Below the pieces are notes generated by a model. That model did not search any database and was not told where the DNA came from. It saw only the letters and a list, made by a program, of their open reading frames with translations. From Planctomycetaceae bacterium (lineage in GTDB: Bacteria; Planctomycetota; Planctomycetia; Pirellulales; Pirellulaceae): a stretch of DNA of 6,306 bases. Location: assembly GCA_005773145.1 (NCBI GenBank), contig SXHS01000110.1, positions 1 to 6,306 on the forward strand, in the 5' to 3' direction. How positions within the stretch are numbered: position 1 is the stretch's first letter; each line of letters starts with the position of its first letter. A program made the position numbers and the translations under genes. Positions 1-6,006 of this stretch are shown in pieces.

Positions 1-62
1 AAGTGACCCAATTGGTCCCGCGCGACAGCAATGAAAAGGACCCGGCCGTCGCCGGCCGTTAG
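1..62 (+). CDS. Possible C-terminal end of an upstream gene (partial)
   Basis: Reading from base 3, one frame is open from the window edge to a TAG at 60-62 and would end a protein in ...VTQLVPRDSNEKDPAVAGR. Third codon positions are mostly G or C (15 of 19), as in the real genes here. With only 19 residues no family can be named. A CCGGC/GCCGG stem with a 4-base loop lies inside this stretch (42-55). It has no T-run after it, so it is more likely a by-product of GC-rich codons than a terminator. This could equally be non-coding; the call rests only on frame openness and base composition. Confidence 0.3.
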   Translation, partial: VTQLVPRDSNEKDPAVAGR

Positions 63-118
63 CCTTACGCACGGTTCCCGATAGCAAGAGGTGGCATCGG
101 CTGTCGGCCGGCCGGTCG

Positions 119-882
119 ATGGACGGACCTATTGGCGGAAAGGACCACAGGCTGGAAGCCTATGCCACTTGTGGCAAGATGCCTATGCCACGCTCCGTTC
201 TACCGGCCCCCAGGTCCGTCTTGACACACGATGCTCACTCGATACCGCGATGGAATCGACGTCAAGCGATCGCAGGCGCGGTGGCGGGACTGGCCGGCTT
301 GGCTCTGGACCACTCCCCGTGGGAGACGTGCCGGGGCTGGGCGGGCGAGTTAGTCGAGCGGCGATCGTTGCGGGTTCAGTCGATTCGCTGCACGACCCTG
401 CAGGTACCGTTTCGCGAGATTCATCGACGGTCGATGGAGCGCGAGAATCCCGAATGGAGCTACAGTGAAATCTGTGACGTGGAGTTGGAAAACGGAGTCC
501 ACGGTTACGGTGAATCGCTGCTCTACTACACCTGGAAGGCTTCGACCGCGGAGGCCGTGCAGCGGGCGACTGGCAAGAATGCGGCATCGATCATGTGGGA
601 TGATACGAACGGCGCCGGTCTCCAGATGGCGCTCTTCGACGCGGTTGCCCGTTCGCTGGACCTCCCCATTCACTCGCTACTAGGCCAGCAGGTCCATGAT
701 ACGACACCACTGTCTTGGTGGAGCATTGACATGCCGCCAGAGGACCTGGCGGTCGAATGCCAATTCGCCCTCCAATCCCCTTTTATGAGCCAGGCGCCAT
801 GACGCAATTGTTGCCGGATGATGGGTCCGGCCGATGGCGCGATCTATATGCCAAGGCGAAATCGGAGCCGTTCTTCGAATAG
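119..882 (+). pseudogene. Truncated Tat-exported enolase-superfamily (MR/MLE-like) protein, internal deletion
   Basis: The readable first frame (119-802, 227 codons) carries a twin-arginine-type signal (NRRQAIAGAVAGLAGLAL, residues 46-63). After it comes an enolase-like capping domain, about residues 87-195, with VELENGVHGYGES and GLQMALFDAVARSLDLPIHSLLG. The first barrel strand follows (PLSWWSIDMPPEDLAVECQ). Similarity to the family runs to about FMS (base 790), just before the expected KxK catalytic lysines, then the frame stops at 800-802. The metal-binding Asp/Glu residues and the rest of the barrel are absent; intact members are usually about 350-420 residues. A second frame, open through the ATG at 799 to a TAG at 880-882, encodes a plausible family C-terminus (LLPDDGSGRWRDLYAKAK). 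The simplest reading is one gene that lost about 200 codons near 790-800 with a frame change. The start is uncertain: ATG at 119, 179 or 185 all precede the Tat motif. A chimera with a different gene's tail is possible. Confidence 0.7.
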
Positions 883-896
883 CTGCGATTTGCCAC

Positions 897-918
897 CTAA
901 CCCCAGCACGGGGACTAG
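897..918. terminator. Short hairpin between the convergent pseudogene and pseudouridine synthase gene
   Basis: CCCC (901-904) and GGGG (910-913) pair around a 5-base loop, and CTA (897-899) can pair with TAG (916-918) across a small internal bulge. It overlaps the pseudouridine synthase stop codon and lies 15 bases after the pseudogene's last stop. That is where a bidirectional terminator between convergent genes would be expected. No T-run follows on either strand, so an intrinsic terminator is only weakly supported. Confidence 0.25.
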
Positions 919-1826
919 CCGCTGAATGGCTGAAATTCGACGGGGAGTCGCGACGAAAACGCCAACGGCCGATTGCTTGTTGGGTGCGTGAACGCTAACG
1001 ACAGCGCATGAAGGGCCAGGCGCTTGTGTGGCCAGGCGTGGGCTGGGCCCGTACTGTAACGGGGATCTCCCAGAATGGGATGGCCCGCTTCTGCAAAGTG
1101 AACCCGAATCTGATGCCGGCGGCCGGTCTCCAAGCGGACCTCAACGACTGATGTGTCACCCACCGTGCGTCTCACTTGATAGTGTGTGATGGCCAACTCC
1201 CCCACATCGGTGTCCGTGGTGGAGAACCTTCGTAGCGTCTTGCGTTCGGTCGTCAAGTGCGACTGAAAGGTTCCCTGGGAATCGGCCAGCGTACCCGCAA
1301 CAATCGCCACATACTGTCGCTGTGGCCTGCGATCGGCGAATTGATTTCGCAATGCCTGCGCAATTTCGAGTCGTTTGCCGAAGACCAACAACCCCGATAC
1401 TCCCCGGTCCAGGCGATGCACACAGTAGGCATGCTCATGGTCGGCGTTGGCTTTGAGCCATCGTTCGACGAGTGCGATCAGCGTGTGGCTTTCTTTGTGA
1501 GGTGTGGGGACTGTTAACAGAGCGGCCGGTTTGTTCACGACGATGATGTCGGCATCGTGATAGACGACTTCCAGCGGTACACGCGCCGGCCCAGCACGGC
1601 GTGATGTGGGCGACCGTGGCGCCTCGACACGGATATCCAAACGATCTCCCACCTGCAACACCAGATCCGCGCGGCGCGTGACCTTGCCATTCACAAAGAC
1701 TCCCCCCGACTGAATCAAACGGGTCGCCGAGGCGCGACCGGTTCGCAAGAGTTGTTGCGTTAGATGGACCAGCCTTCGCGCCGGGAGCGGTATTTGCTCG
1801 TGTACCGTAAGTGATCGTTCCATCAT
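915..1826 (-). CDS. RluA-family pseudouridine synthase with S4 domain
   Basis: This enzyme isomerises specific uridines to pseudouridine in ribosomal RNA (or tRNA) in the cytoplasm. The 303-residue protein has an N-terminal S4 RNA-binding domain at about residues 17-67 (RASATRLIQSGGVFVNGK, then LQVGDRLDI). The catalytic RluA domain spans about 85-300. The catalytic aspartate is Asp140 in HRLDRGVSGLLVFGK, and the later family motifs ETGRRHQIRVH (233-243) and GHPILGDPRY (248-257) are intact. Length matches RluC/RluD-type proteins, and the S4 domain excludes RluA proper and TruC. The exact target uridine cannot be read from the sequence. Two ATGs are adjacent at the start; GAAGAG lies 8 bases before the first, so 1826 was chosen. 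It lies 72 bases downstream of nnrE on the same strand and is probably the last gene of that transcript. Confidence 0.93.
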   Translation of the reverse strand: MMERSLTVHEQIPLPARRLVHLTQQLLRTGRASATRLIQSGGVFVNGKVTRRADLVLQVGDRLDIRVEAPRSPTSRRAGPARVPLEVVYHDADIIVVNKPAALLTVPTPHKESHTLIALVERWLKANADHEHAYCVHRLDRGVSGLLVFGKRLEIAQALRNQFADRRPQRQYVAIVAGTLADSQGTFQSHLTTERKTLRRFSTTDTDVGELAITHYQVRRTVGDTSVVEVRLETGRRHQIRVHFAEAGHPILGDPRYSTGPAHAWPHKRLALHALSLAFTHPTSNRPLAFSSRLPVEFQPFSG

Positions 1827-1860
1827 GCCGTGGACTCTTCAATTCGCCTGGCGATCCACG

Positions 1861-1884
1861 CTCTGCGACTCAGCGTCTCTGCGT
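1861..1884. repeat. Three tandem degenerate octamers, consensus ACGCAGAG on the minus strand
   Basis: Read on the minus strand, three contiguous 8-base units occur: ACGCAGAG (1884-1877), ACGCTGAG (1876-1869) and TCGCAGAG (1868-1861). Units two and three each differ from the first by one base. The array sits wholly in the non-coding gap between the nnrE stop (1899) and the pseudouridine synthase start (1826). Similar CGCAGAGA-type octamer strings recur between genes in many environmental bacterial genomes, from memory and not searched here. No protein coding explains the periodicity. Confidence 0.6.
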
Positions 1885-1898
1885 GCCTCATCATGACA

Positions 1899-2600
1899 TC
1901 AAGGATCTGCAGGCTCGGCCAAAACATCGTGGAAGACACAGCGGGGGACGCCGATGTCCACGACTTGCAGCTGACCAACATAAGGCTCGGCAGCCGCGAC
2001 GAGTAGGCCGGGTTTCAGGGCGGCCAGGGTGCAGGTGTGATCCGCGCGAATCGCAACTCCTGGCACTTCGCCGGTATCCGCATCCAGTCCACTGGGCAGA
2101 TCCACGGCCAGTCGTTTGGCGGGAGATTGATTGAGCCGGCGGATCAGCTGGTCCAACGGTGGGCGAGGGGCGCCTACGGCGCCGGTGCCCAGCAGGGCGT
2201 CGACGATCCAATCGGCGTCGGCCAAGATCGCTTCCAGCGTTCGCGGGGAAAGATCTCGCGCAAGTGGCTGCGGGATGTGCCCGGTAAGGCACAAGAGATG
2301 GTAGTTGCCGGCGGCATCCGGTGGCAACTTGTCGATGGGACCGGCGAGCACGGTACGAACTTGGTAGCCGCGGAGTTCCAAGTGTCGGGCGATGACAAAG
2401 CCGTCGCCCGCATTATTGCCGCTGCCGCAGCAGATCACGACCGGACCATGGACACCGATCCGACACAGGGCGTCCGTTACGGCTCGGCCAGCGTTCTCCA
2501 TGAGCACGATGCCTGCCATGCCGTAGTTCTCGACCGCGCAGGCATCCAAGCGGCGCACCTGCGCCCGGCTCATCATCACCGGCCATTGGTCGTGTGGCAT
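1899..2600 (-). CDS. nnrE: NAD(P)H-hydrate epimerase (YjeF N-terminal domain protein)
   Basis: The enzyme interconverts R and S epimers of damaged hydrated NADH or NADPH so that the S-specific dehydratase can repair them. It acts in the cytoplasm. The protein is about 233 residues, the size of a stand-alone YjeF_N domain with no dehydratase (NnrD) domain fused; the partner must be encoded elsewhere. Numbered from the TTG at 2603, family motifs are LMENAGRAV (34-42), the nucleotide-binding loop GSGNNAGDGFVIARHL (60-75), DALLGTG (135-141) and AVDLPSGLDADTGE (166-179), which includes the conserved aspartate (Asp168). The N-terminus (SRAQVRRLDACAVENYGMAG) is also typical. The start is ambiguous: an ATG at 2600 is directly preceded by a TTG at 2603, and an AGGA at 2615-2612 is 11 bases from the ATG but 8 from the TTG. 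It lies 30 bases after the LptF/LptG-family gene, suggesting cotranscription. Confidence 0.94.
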   Translation of the reverse strand: MPHDQWPVMMSRAQVRRLDACAVENYGMAGIVLMENAGRAVTDALCRIGVHGPVVICCGSGNNAGDGFVIARHLELRGYQVRTVLAGPIDKLPPDAAGNYHLLCLTGHIPQPLARDLSPRTLEAILADADWIVDALLGTGAVGAPRPPLDQLIRRLNQSPAKRLAVDLPSGLDADTGEVPGVAIRADHTCTLAALKPGLLVAAAEPYVGQLQVVDIGVPRCVFHDVLAEPADP

Positions 2601-2611
2601 CAAAGTGATTT

Positions 2612-2615
2612 TCCT
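2612..2615 (-). promoter_or_regulatory. Likely ribosome binding site of nnrE (AGGA)
   Basis: On the minus strand AGGA (2615-2612) is the only purine-rich element in the 30-base gap after the permease gene. Spacing is 8 bases to the TTG at 2603 and 11 to the ATG at 2600. The spacing favours TTG, the codon favours ATG, and the protein differs by a single residue. Confidence 0.5.
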
Positions 2616-2630
2616 AAGCGGCCGTGATCG

Positions 2631-3821
2631 TTAATGGCGACGTGCCCATCTCAGAAACAATATGCCCACGAGTAAGTAGACCGTATTGCCAAGCCAGACC
2701 GCGTAGGGGGGGAGTGCGCCGCATTTGGCGCGATCGACCCCGTAGGCCAACAGCGGATAGTACGTCCCCAGGATCGGTCCAAAGCAAGAGAAAAAAGTTG
2801 TGAAGAGATTAGCGTTGCGCATCCGCATGGCAACCGGTGCGCCCACAAGCGTGAAACAGAGACAGCTAAAGCCATTAGCCCAGCGTCGCCAGGGCTCGGA
2901 TCGCAGGCGTTCCAATCGCGTATGGGATTGATCCTCGCGCAGACGCAGCAATTCCCACTCGGGCGACGTCAGTTCCTGTAGGTTGCCGCTCAACATGAGA
3001 TACGCGGCCCGCGTCGCCATCTCTTGCTGCAGGCGATCCAATTGGTGTCGTTGAGCGCTTGTTTCGCCCGACATGTCGCGCAAGGATAGATTCGAGGGGC
3101 TGGATGAGTTGGCCGCTTGCACACTGTCAGCCAAGGGAATTTCATGGACGAACGTATCTGGGAAAGCAAAGACCCCCTTCTCGCCGACCTCCACGAGCCC
3201 GTCCGTCAAGACGATGCTCAGCGACTGTTGCTCTTCGTTGCGTCGCATCTCGGCGATCCGGGCCGTGACGATCGTTTCCGGACTGCCATCGGTCGTGTGC
3301 AGCACCAACGTGGGGCGCAGGAGTTGTTTCCCCTCAACGCCGGCTACGCTGAGCGAAAAATTTGCGGTCGAAAAGGGTTGTCCCGTCTTCAATAACCCAT
3401 AGGCAATCTGCTCAATGGATTCCTGCACCACTCGTTCGAGCCCCGGTCGGCCCCAAGAGACGGCGAGATCATTGACGAAGACGGCAAACAGGCTCGCGGC
3501 GAATCCCAGAACCCACGATGGCTGCAGAATTGAAATCGGTGAAATCCCCATCGACTTCAACGCGACAATTTCATTGTCTGCCGACATGCGACCGAACACG
3601 GCACATACGGCCAATAGGATCGAGGCGGGAATCGACACCCGCATCGCGACCGGCAACGTATAGGGGATGAGGCGGAAAGTCGGGCCAAACCCGAGCCCCT
3701 GGCGACGCGCTTCTTGGACACCCACCACGACCACCATGAAGAGGGTAATCGCCGCCAAGGTCATAAAAAACACCTTTAGCAGCTCAAAGATCACATAGCG
3801 GGTGATGGCTCGCGGCAACAT
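2631..3821 (-). CDS. LptF/LptG (YjgP/YjgQ) family permease
   Basis: LptF and LptG are the membrane subunits of the LptB2FGC ABC transporter, which extracts lipopolysaccharide from the inner membrane and hands it to the periplasmic bridge. The 396-residue protein shows the family topology. Predicted helices are at about 12-35, 57-78 and 100-121, then a periplasmic beta-jellyroll-like region (about 140-230), then helices at about 317-334, 338-361 and 371-391. GRMSADNEIVALKSMGIS (77-94) corresponds to the conserved coupling segment after TM2. Between jellyroll and TM4 lies a hydrophilic, helix-prone stretch (about 255-310) rich in Gln, Glu, Arg and Leu, larger than in enterobacterial homologues. 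LptF and LptG are paralogous, so I leave the symbol open; the partner, LptB and LptA are not in this window. AGAGGA lies 10 bases before the ATG at 3821, supporting that start. It appears to head the permease-nnrE-pseudouridine synthase unit. Confidence 0.9.
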   Translation of the reverse strand: MLPRAITRYVIFELLKVFFMTLAAITLFMVVVVGVQEARRQGLGFGPTFRLIPYTLPVAMRVSIPASILLAVCAVFGRMSADNEIVALKSMGISPISILQPSWVLGFAASLFAVFVNDLAVSWGRPGLERVVQESIEQIAYGLLKTGQPFSTANFSLSVAGVEGKQLLRPTLVLHTTDGSPETIVTARIAEMRRNEEQQSLSIVLTDGLVEVGEKGVFAFPDTFVHEIPLADSVQAANSSSPSNLSLRDMSGETSAQRHQLDRLQQEMATRAAYLMLSGNLQELTSPEWELLRLREDQSHTRLERLRSEPWRRWANGFSCLCFTLVGAPVAMRMRNANLFTTFFSCFGPILGTYYPLLAYGVDRAKCGALPPYAVWLGNTVYLLVGILFLRWARRH

Positions 3822-3871
3822 CCTGGTTTCGTCCTCTGGGCGTCCCGCGCGGCGCTAAAGTCTGCGGCGAC

Positions 3872-3895
3872 AAAAGGCTAGGCTTGTGCCAGGCC
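3872..3895 (-). terminator. Candidate intrinsic terminator after the PP2C gene
   Basis: On the plus strand AAAA (3872-3875) is followed by GGC-TA-GGC, a TTGT loop and GCC-AG-GCC (3876-3895). Transcribed leftwards, this is two 3-bp GC helices separated by a 2x2 mismatch around an ACAA loop, followed directly by UUUU. Its position, about 120 bases past the phosphatase stop and 50 before the permease start, suits a terminator or attenuator between the two genes. The internal mismatch and short U-run make it moderate at best. Confidence 0.35.
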
Positions 3896-3942
3896 AGTCT
3901 GGAGATAGGGGGACAAAAACATGGGGGCCAAGCACCAGACTG
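3895..3942. repeat. Perfect 8-bp inverted repeat CAGTCTGG / CCAGACTG
   Basis: The arms at 3895-3902 and 3935-3942 are exactly complementary and 32 bases apart. They lie in the 193-base gap between the phosphatase and permease genes and adjoin the terminator-like hairpin. The spacer carries two G5 runs. It may be a long-loop RNA structure or a dyad for a DNA-binding protein; nothing distinguishes these. Confidence 0.4.
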
Positions 3943-4014
3943 TACCCGGATCGACGCGTCTGACCAATGCCACTCTCTGCCGGATACGACCGCGACCGGG
4001 GGCTCGTGTTGCTG

Positions 4015-5295
4015 TTATAGATCGAACACAGAATCGCCCACGCCAGGGGAGATTTTAGGACGCAGTTGGGATGCCAGCTGACGTGCGGTCTCGGCCAGAG
4101 GCTGCATGTGCGCACTCTCTGGAGCTGAGGTTGCGAGGGTGGGTGCGGCCGATGCGCCGCTATTCGCGCCACGAGTTTGCAACTCGGCCAATTCCGCTGC
4201 TAGCTGGCCGATGGTCCGTGGCGATGCGGCCAGATCCAAGCGGCTATGGGGGCCACGTCCGAGACGACGGCCGCTGGCGAGCTCGACACGGCTGCGGCCA
4301 CGCTTGCCATACCGCTGGATGAGAATCACGAGGATCGAGACCGCGGCCAATACGAGAGTTACGACGGCGGAAATCCAATGCTGTGTGGCCAACATGCCCA
4401 GGGTGGCCAAGGAGGCGACTCCCGCAGTGACCCAGGCGGTCGGGTGGACGGCAGGGGGCCGATCGAGTTCGCCGCCAACGCTTAGCGGACTTGCCGCCGC
4501 CGATCGTGGCAACGTCTTTGTGCTAACGATGCGGGCGATCGACACGGTCACGTTGTCCGGCCCCCCCCTGAGATTGGCAAGGTCCACCAAGAACTGCGCG
4601 GCCGCATCGGGGGGAAGGTGGGCCATGGCCGCTCCAATTTCCTCGTCCGCTACCGGCCCCGTTAGACCATCGCTGGCCAGCAAAAAGGTGTCCCCCGGTT
4701 CCAAGGGAAACGGACCCTCTAAATCGACTTGCACTTGTGGATGCGGGCCCAGTGATCTTGTGATCACGTTGCGAGGAATCGCTGGCTTACCGTCAGCGTT
4801 TAGGGGCAGTTCACCGGCGGCACGCATTTCCCAAACCAAACTATGATCGAAAGTCAGCTGATGCAAGCGGCCGCCGCGCAGGAGATACACACGACTATCA
4901 CCGACATGTGCCACCAACGCCCCTTGTGGAAGGAGTAACAGAGCGCTGCACGTGGTCCCCATGCGATGAAACTCGGCATTGGCCTCGCCGCGTTGATGAA
5001 TGGTGGTGTTCGCTCCCACAAACGCTTTATGGATCGCCTCGGGAGGAGAAAGCTGCGAGTACTTCTGATACAAATGAGAAACGTGATCGACGGCCATCTT
5101 GCTGGCCAGCTCCCCGGCGGCATGGGCTCCCATGCCGTCGGCGACGATAAACAGATGGCCTCGTTGCAACCAGTGTTCCTCGTCACCGGCCAAGACCTCC
5201 GTGTGGGAATCCTGGTTGTTGGCACGACGCATGCCCACATGGCTGATGGCCGCACAGTGCAGGCTTTGCTGCCAGTTGCATGATGGCTGAGGCAT
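4015..5295 (-). CDS. PP2C-family Ser/Thr protein phosphatase with two C-terminal membrane helices
   Basis: PP2C (PPM) enzymes remove phosphate from Ser/Thr using two divalent metals and usually oppose Hanks-type kinases. The 426-residue protein has a phosphatase domain at about 12-257. The metal-binding aspartates are in place: Asp29 (RRANNQDS), Asp53 (VADGMGAHAAGE), Asp209 (LLASDGLTG) and Asp247 (GGPDNVTVS). The core motif VGDSRVYLLR (131-140) is also present, so the enzyme should be active. Two hydrophobic segments follow (about 286-304 and 308-327), then a basic stretch (RYGKRGRSR) and a roughly 90-residue Ala-rich tail with two possible amphipathic helices (about 361-375 and 397-412). Basic residues after the second helix suggest that both the catalytic domain and the tail face the cytoplasm. 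No kinase gene is in the window. The ATG at 5295 is the only start upstream of the first catalytic motif region; its ribosome binding site is weak. It is divergent from the PEGA lipoprotein gene. Confidence 0.93.
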   Translation of the reverse strand: MPQPSCNWQQSLHCAAISHVGMRRANNQDSHTEVLAGDEEHWLQRGHLFIVADGMGAHAAGELASKMAVDHVSHLYQKYSQLSPPEAIHKAFVGANTTIHQRGEANAEFHRMGTTCSALLLLPQGALVAHVGDSRVYLLRGGRLHQLTFDHSLVWEMRAAGELPLNADGKPAIPRNVITRSLGPHPQVQVDLEGPFPLEPGDTFLLASDGLTGPVADEEIGAAMAHLPPDAAAQFLVDLANLRGGPDNVTVSIARIVSTKTLPRSAAASPLSVGGELDRPPAVHPTAWVTAGVASLATLGMLATQHWISAVVTLVLAAVSILVILIQRYGKRGRSRVELASGRRLGRGPHSRLDLAASPRTIGQLAAELAELQTRGANSGASAAPTLATSAPESAHMQPLAETARQLASQLRPKISPGVGDSVFDL

Positions 5296-5320
5296 AAAGT
5301 GACTTCAGGGTCCAGTGGCA

Positions 5321-5354
5321 TGCGGCGGCGGTCGAAATTCACGCGTCCGCCGCA
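5321..5354 (-). promoter_or_regulatory. GC-rich hairpin in the presumed 5' leader of the phosphatase mRNA
   Basis: TGCGGCGG (5321-5328) and CCGCCGCA (5347-5354) are perfectly complementary over 8 bp with an 18-base loop. The structure would lie 25-59 bases upstream of the phosphatase ATG, downstream of the candidate -10 element at 5389-5384. It could influence translation, or simply reflect GC-rich composition; no known riboswitch class is recognised. Confidence 0.3.
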
Positions 5355-5383
5355 CGCCAGGGGCGCGCCGGCCGGAACCCGCC

Positions 5384-5389
5384 ATTCTA
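5384..5389 (-). promoter_or_regulatory. Candidate -10 element for the phosphatase gene (TAGAAT)
   Basis: On the minus strand TAGAAT matches the sigma-70 -10 consensus at 5 of 6 positions, about 90 bases upstream of the start. The hexamer 17 bases further upstream (TGGGAA) matches the -35 consensus at only 3 of 6, so this is a weak assignment. Confidence 0.25.
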
Positions 5390-5465
5390 CTCAGCCCAGC
5401 CATTCATTCCCAGGGGCATGGGGCCACCGGCCCAAGTCGGGCTAGAGCCAAAGAACGCGGCTGAC

Positions 5466-5471
5466 TATACT
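5466..5471 (+). promoter_or_regulatory. Candidate -10 element for the PEGA lipoprotein gene (TATACT)
   Basis: TATACT matches the sigma-70 -10 consensus at 5 of 6 positions. TAGAGC, 17 bases upstream (5443-5448), matches the -35 consensus at 3 of 6. Transcription would start in or just after the run of nine C at 5473-5481, giving a short leader of about 35 bases to the ATG at 5515. Confidence 0.35.
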
Positions 5472-5514
5472 TCCCCCCCCCGATTGCCCGGGGACCGTGT
5501 ACTGGGTGCAATCC

Positions 5515-6006
5515 ATGAGATGCTCGATGCGAATGTCGCTTCGTCACACGACGATGCTGCTACTGGCCATCTCCCTTATTGCCAGCGGCTGCGTACGGCG
5601 GCGCATGACCGTGCGCAGCAATCCGCCGGGTGCGCAGGTCTTCGTGGACGATCAAGAGATCGGACGGACTCCTGTCTCCACGCCCTTTGTCTATTATGGT
5701 ACTCGAAGGGTCCGGCTGGTCCGCGACGGACATGAAACCTTGACCACGCTGGAAACGATCTCGCCCCCCTGGTGGGAGTGGCCGCCATTGGACTACATCA
5801 GCGAAAATCTGTGGCCCTGGGAGCTACGGGATGAGCGAGTCCTCGACTACAACCTTGAACCGCAACGCGTGGTTCCCACGCAAGAACTGCTCTCTCGCGC
5901 CAATGATCTGCGCATGAATGCCATTCAAGGTACCGTCGCACCACTTCCGGTCTCGACCCAACAGGGGAGTATCCCGGCCAATCCGCAGCCTTCGGCTCGA
6001 TGGTAG
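5515..6006 (+). CDS. PEGA-domain lipoprotein
   Basis: The protein is a short predicted lipoprotein with one PEGA domain, a small beta fold common in surface and periplasmic proteins; its molecular role is not established. Numbered from the GTG at 5497 (169 residues), there is a hydrophobic signal at about 20-31 (MLLLAISLIASG) ending at Cys32, the likely lipidated residue. The PEGA domain, about 37-82, includes the signature SNPPGAQVFVDDQEIGRTPV. A Trp-rich segment (PPWWEWPPLDYISENLWPWE) and RDERVLDYNLEPQ follow, both of which resemble a planctomycete PEGA lipoprotein family I recall. The C-terminal 45 residues are Pro/Gln-rich and probably flexible. Possible starts are GTG 5497 and ATG 5515, 5527 or 5533. 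None has a strong ribosome binding site; I chose 5515 as the longest ATG-started form, and all keep the signal. The gene is divergent from the phosphatase gene. Confidence 0.85.
   Translation: MRCSMRMSLRHTTMLLLAISLIASGCVRRRMTVRSNPPGAQVFVDDQEIGRTPVSTPFVYYGTRRVRLVRDGHETLTTLETISPPWWEWPPLDYISENLWPWELRDERVLDYNLEPQRVVPTQELLSRANDLRMNAIQGTVAPLPVSTQQGSIPANPQPSARW

Noticed and set aside
42..55. CCGGC/GCCGG hairpin at the left edge
   Set aside because: It lies inside the possible upstream reading frame, has no T-run after it, and is made of GC-rich codons.
91..468. 125-codon plus-strand frame starting with GTG at 91
   Set aside because: The overlapping frame contains the Tat signal and enolase-family residues; this one gives Arg/Gly/Ser-rich sequence without similarity. 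An AGAGG next to its GTG overlaps the start too closely to act as its ribosome binding site.
2037..2627. 196-codon open frame on the plus strand opposite nnrE
   Set aside because: It is antisense to a well-supported NAD(P)H-hydrate epimerase, its product resembles no family I know, and open antisense frames are expected in GC-rich genes.
2706..2712. Run of seven G (C on the coding strand) in the permease gene
   Set aside because: It is explained by the Leu-Pro-Pro codons of the conserved ALPPY segment before the last membrane helix, with no sign of a frameshift.
4106..4846. 246-codon open frame on the plus strand opposite the phosphatase gene
   Set aside because: It overlaps the conserved PP2C sequence antisense, and its translation is low-complexity Arg/Ala/Pro-rich with no motif.
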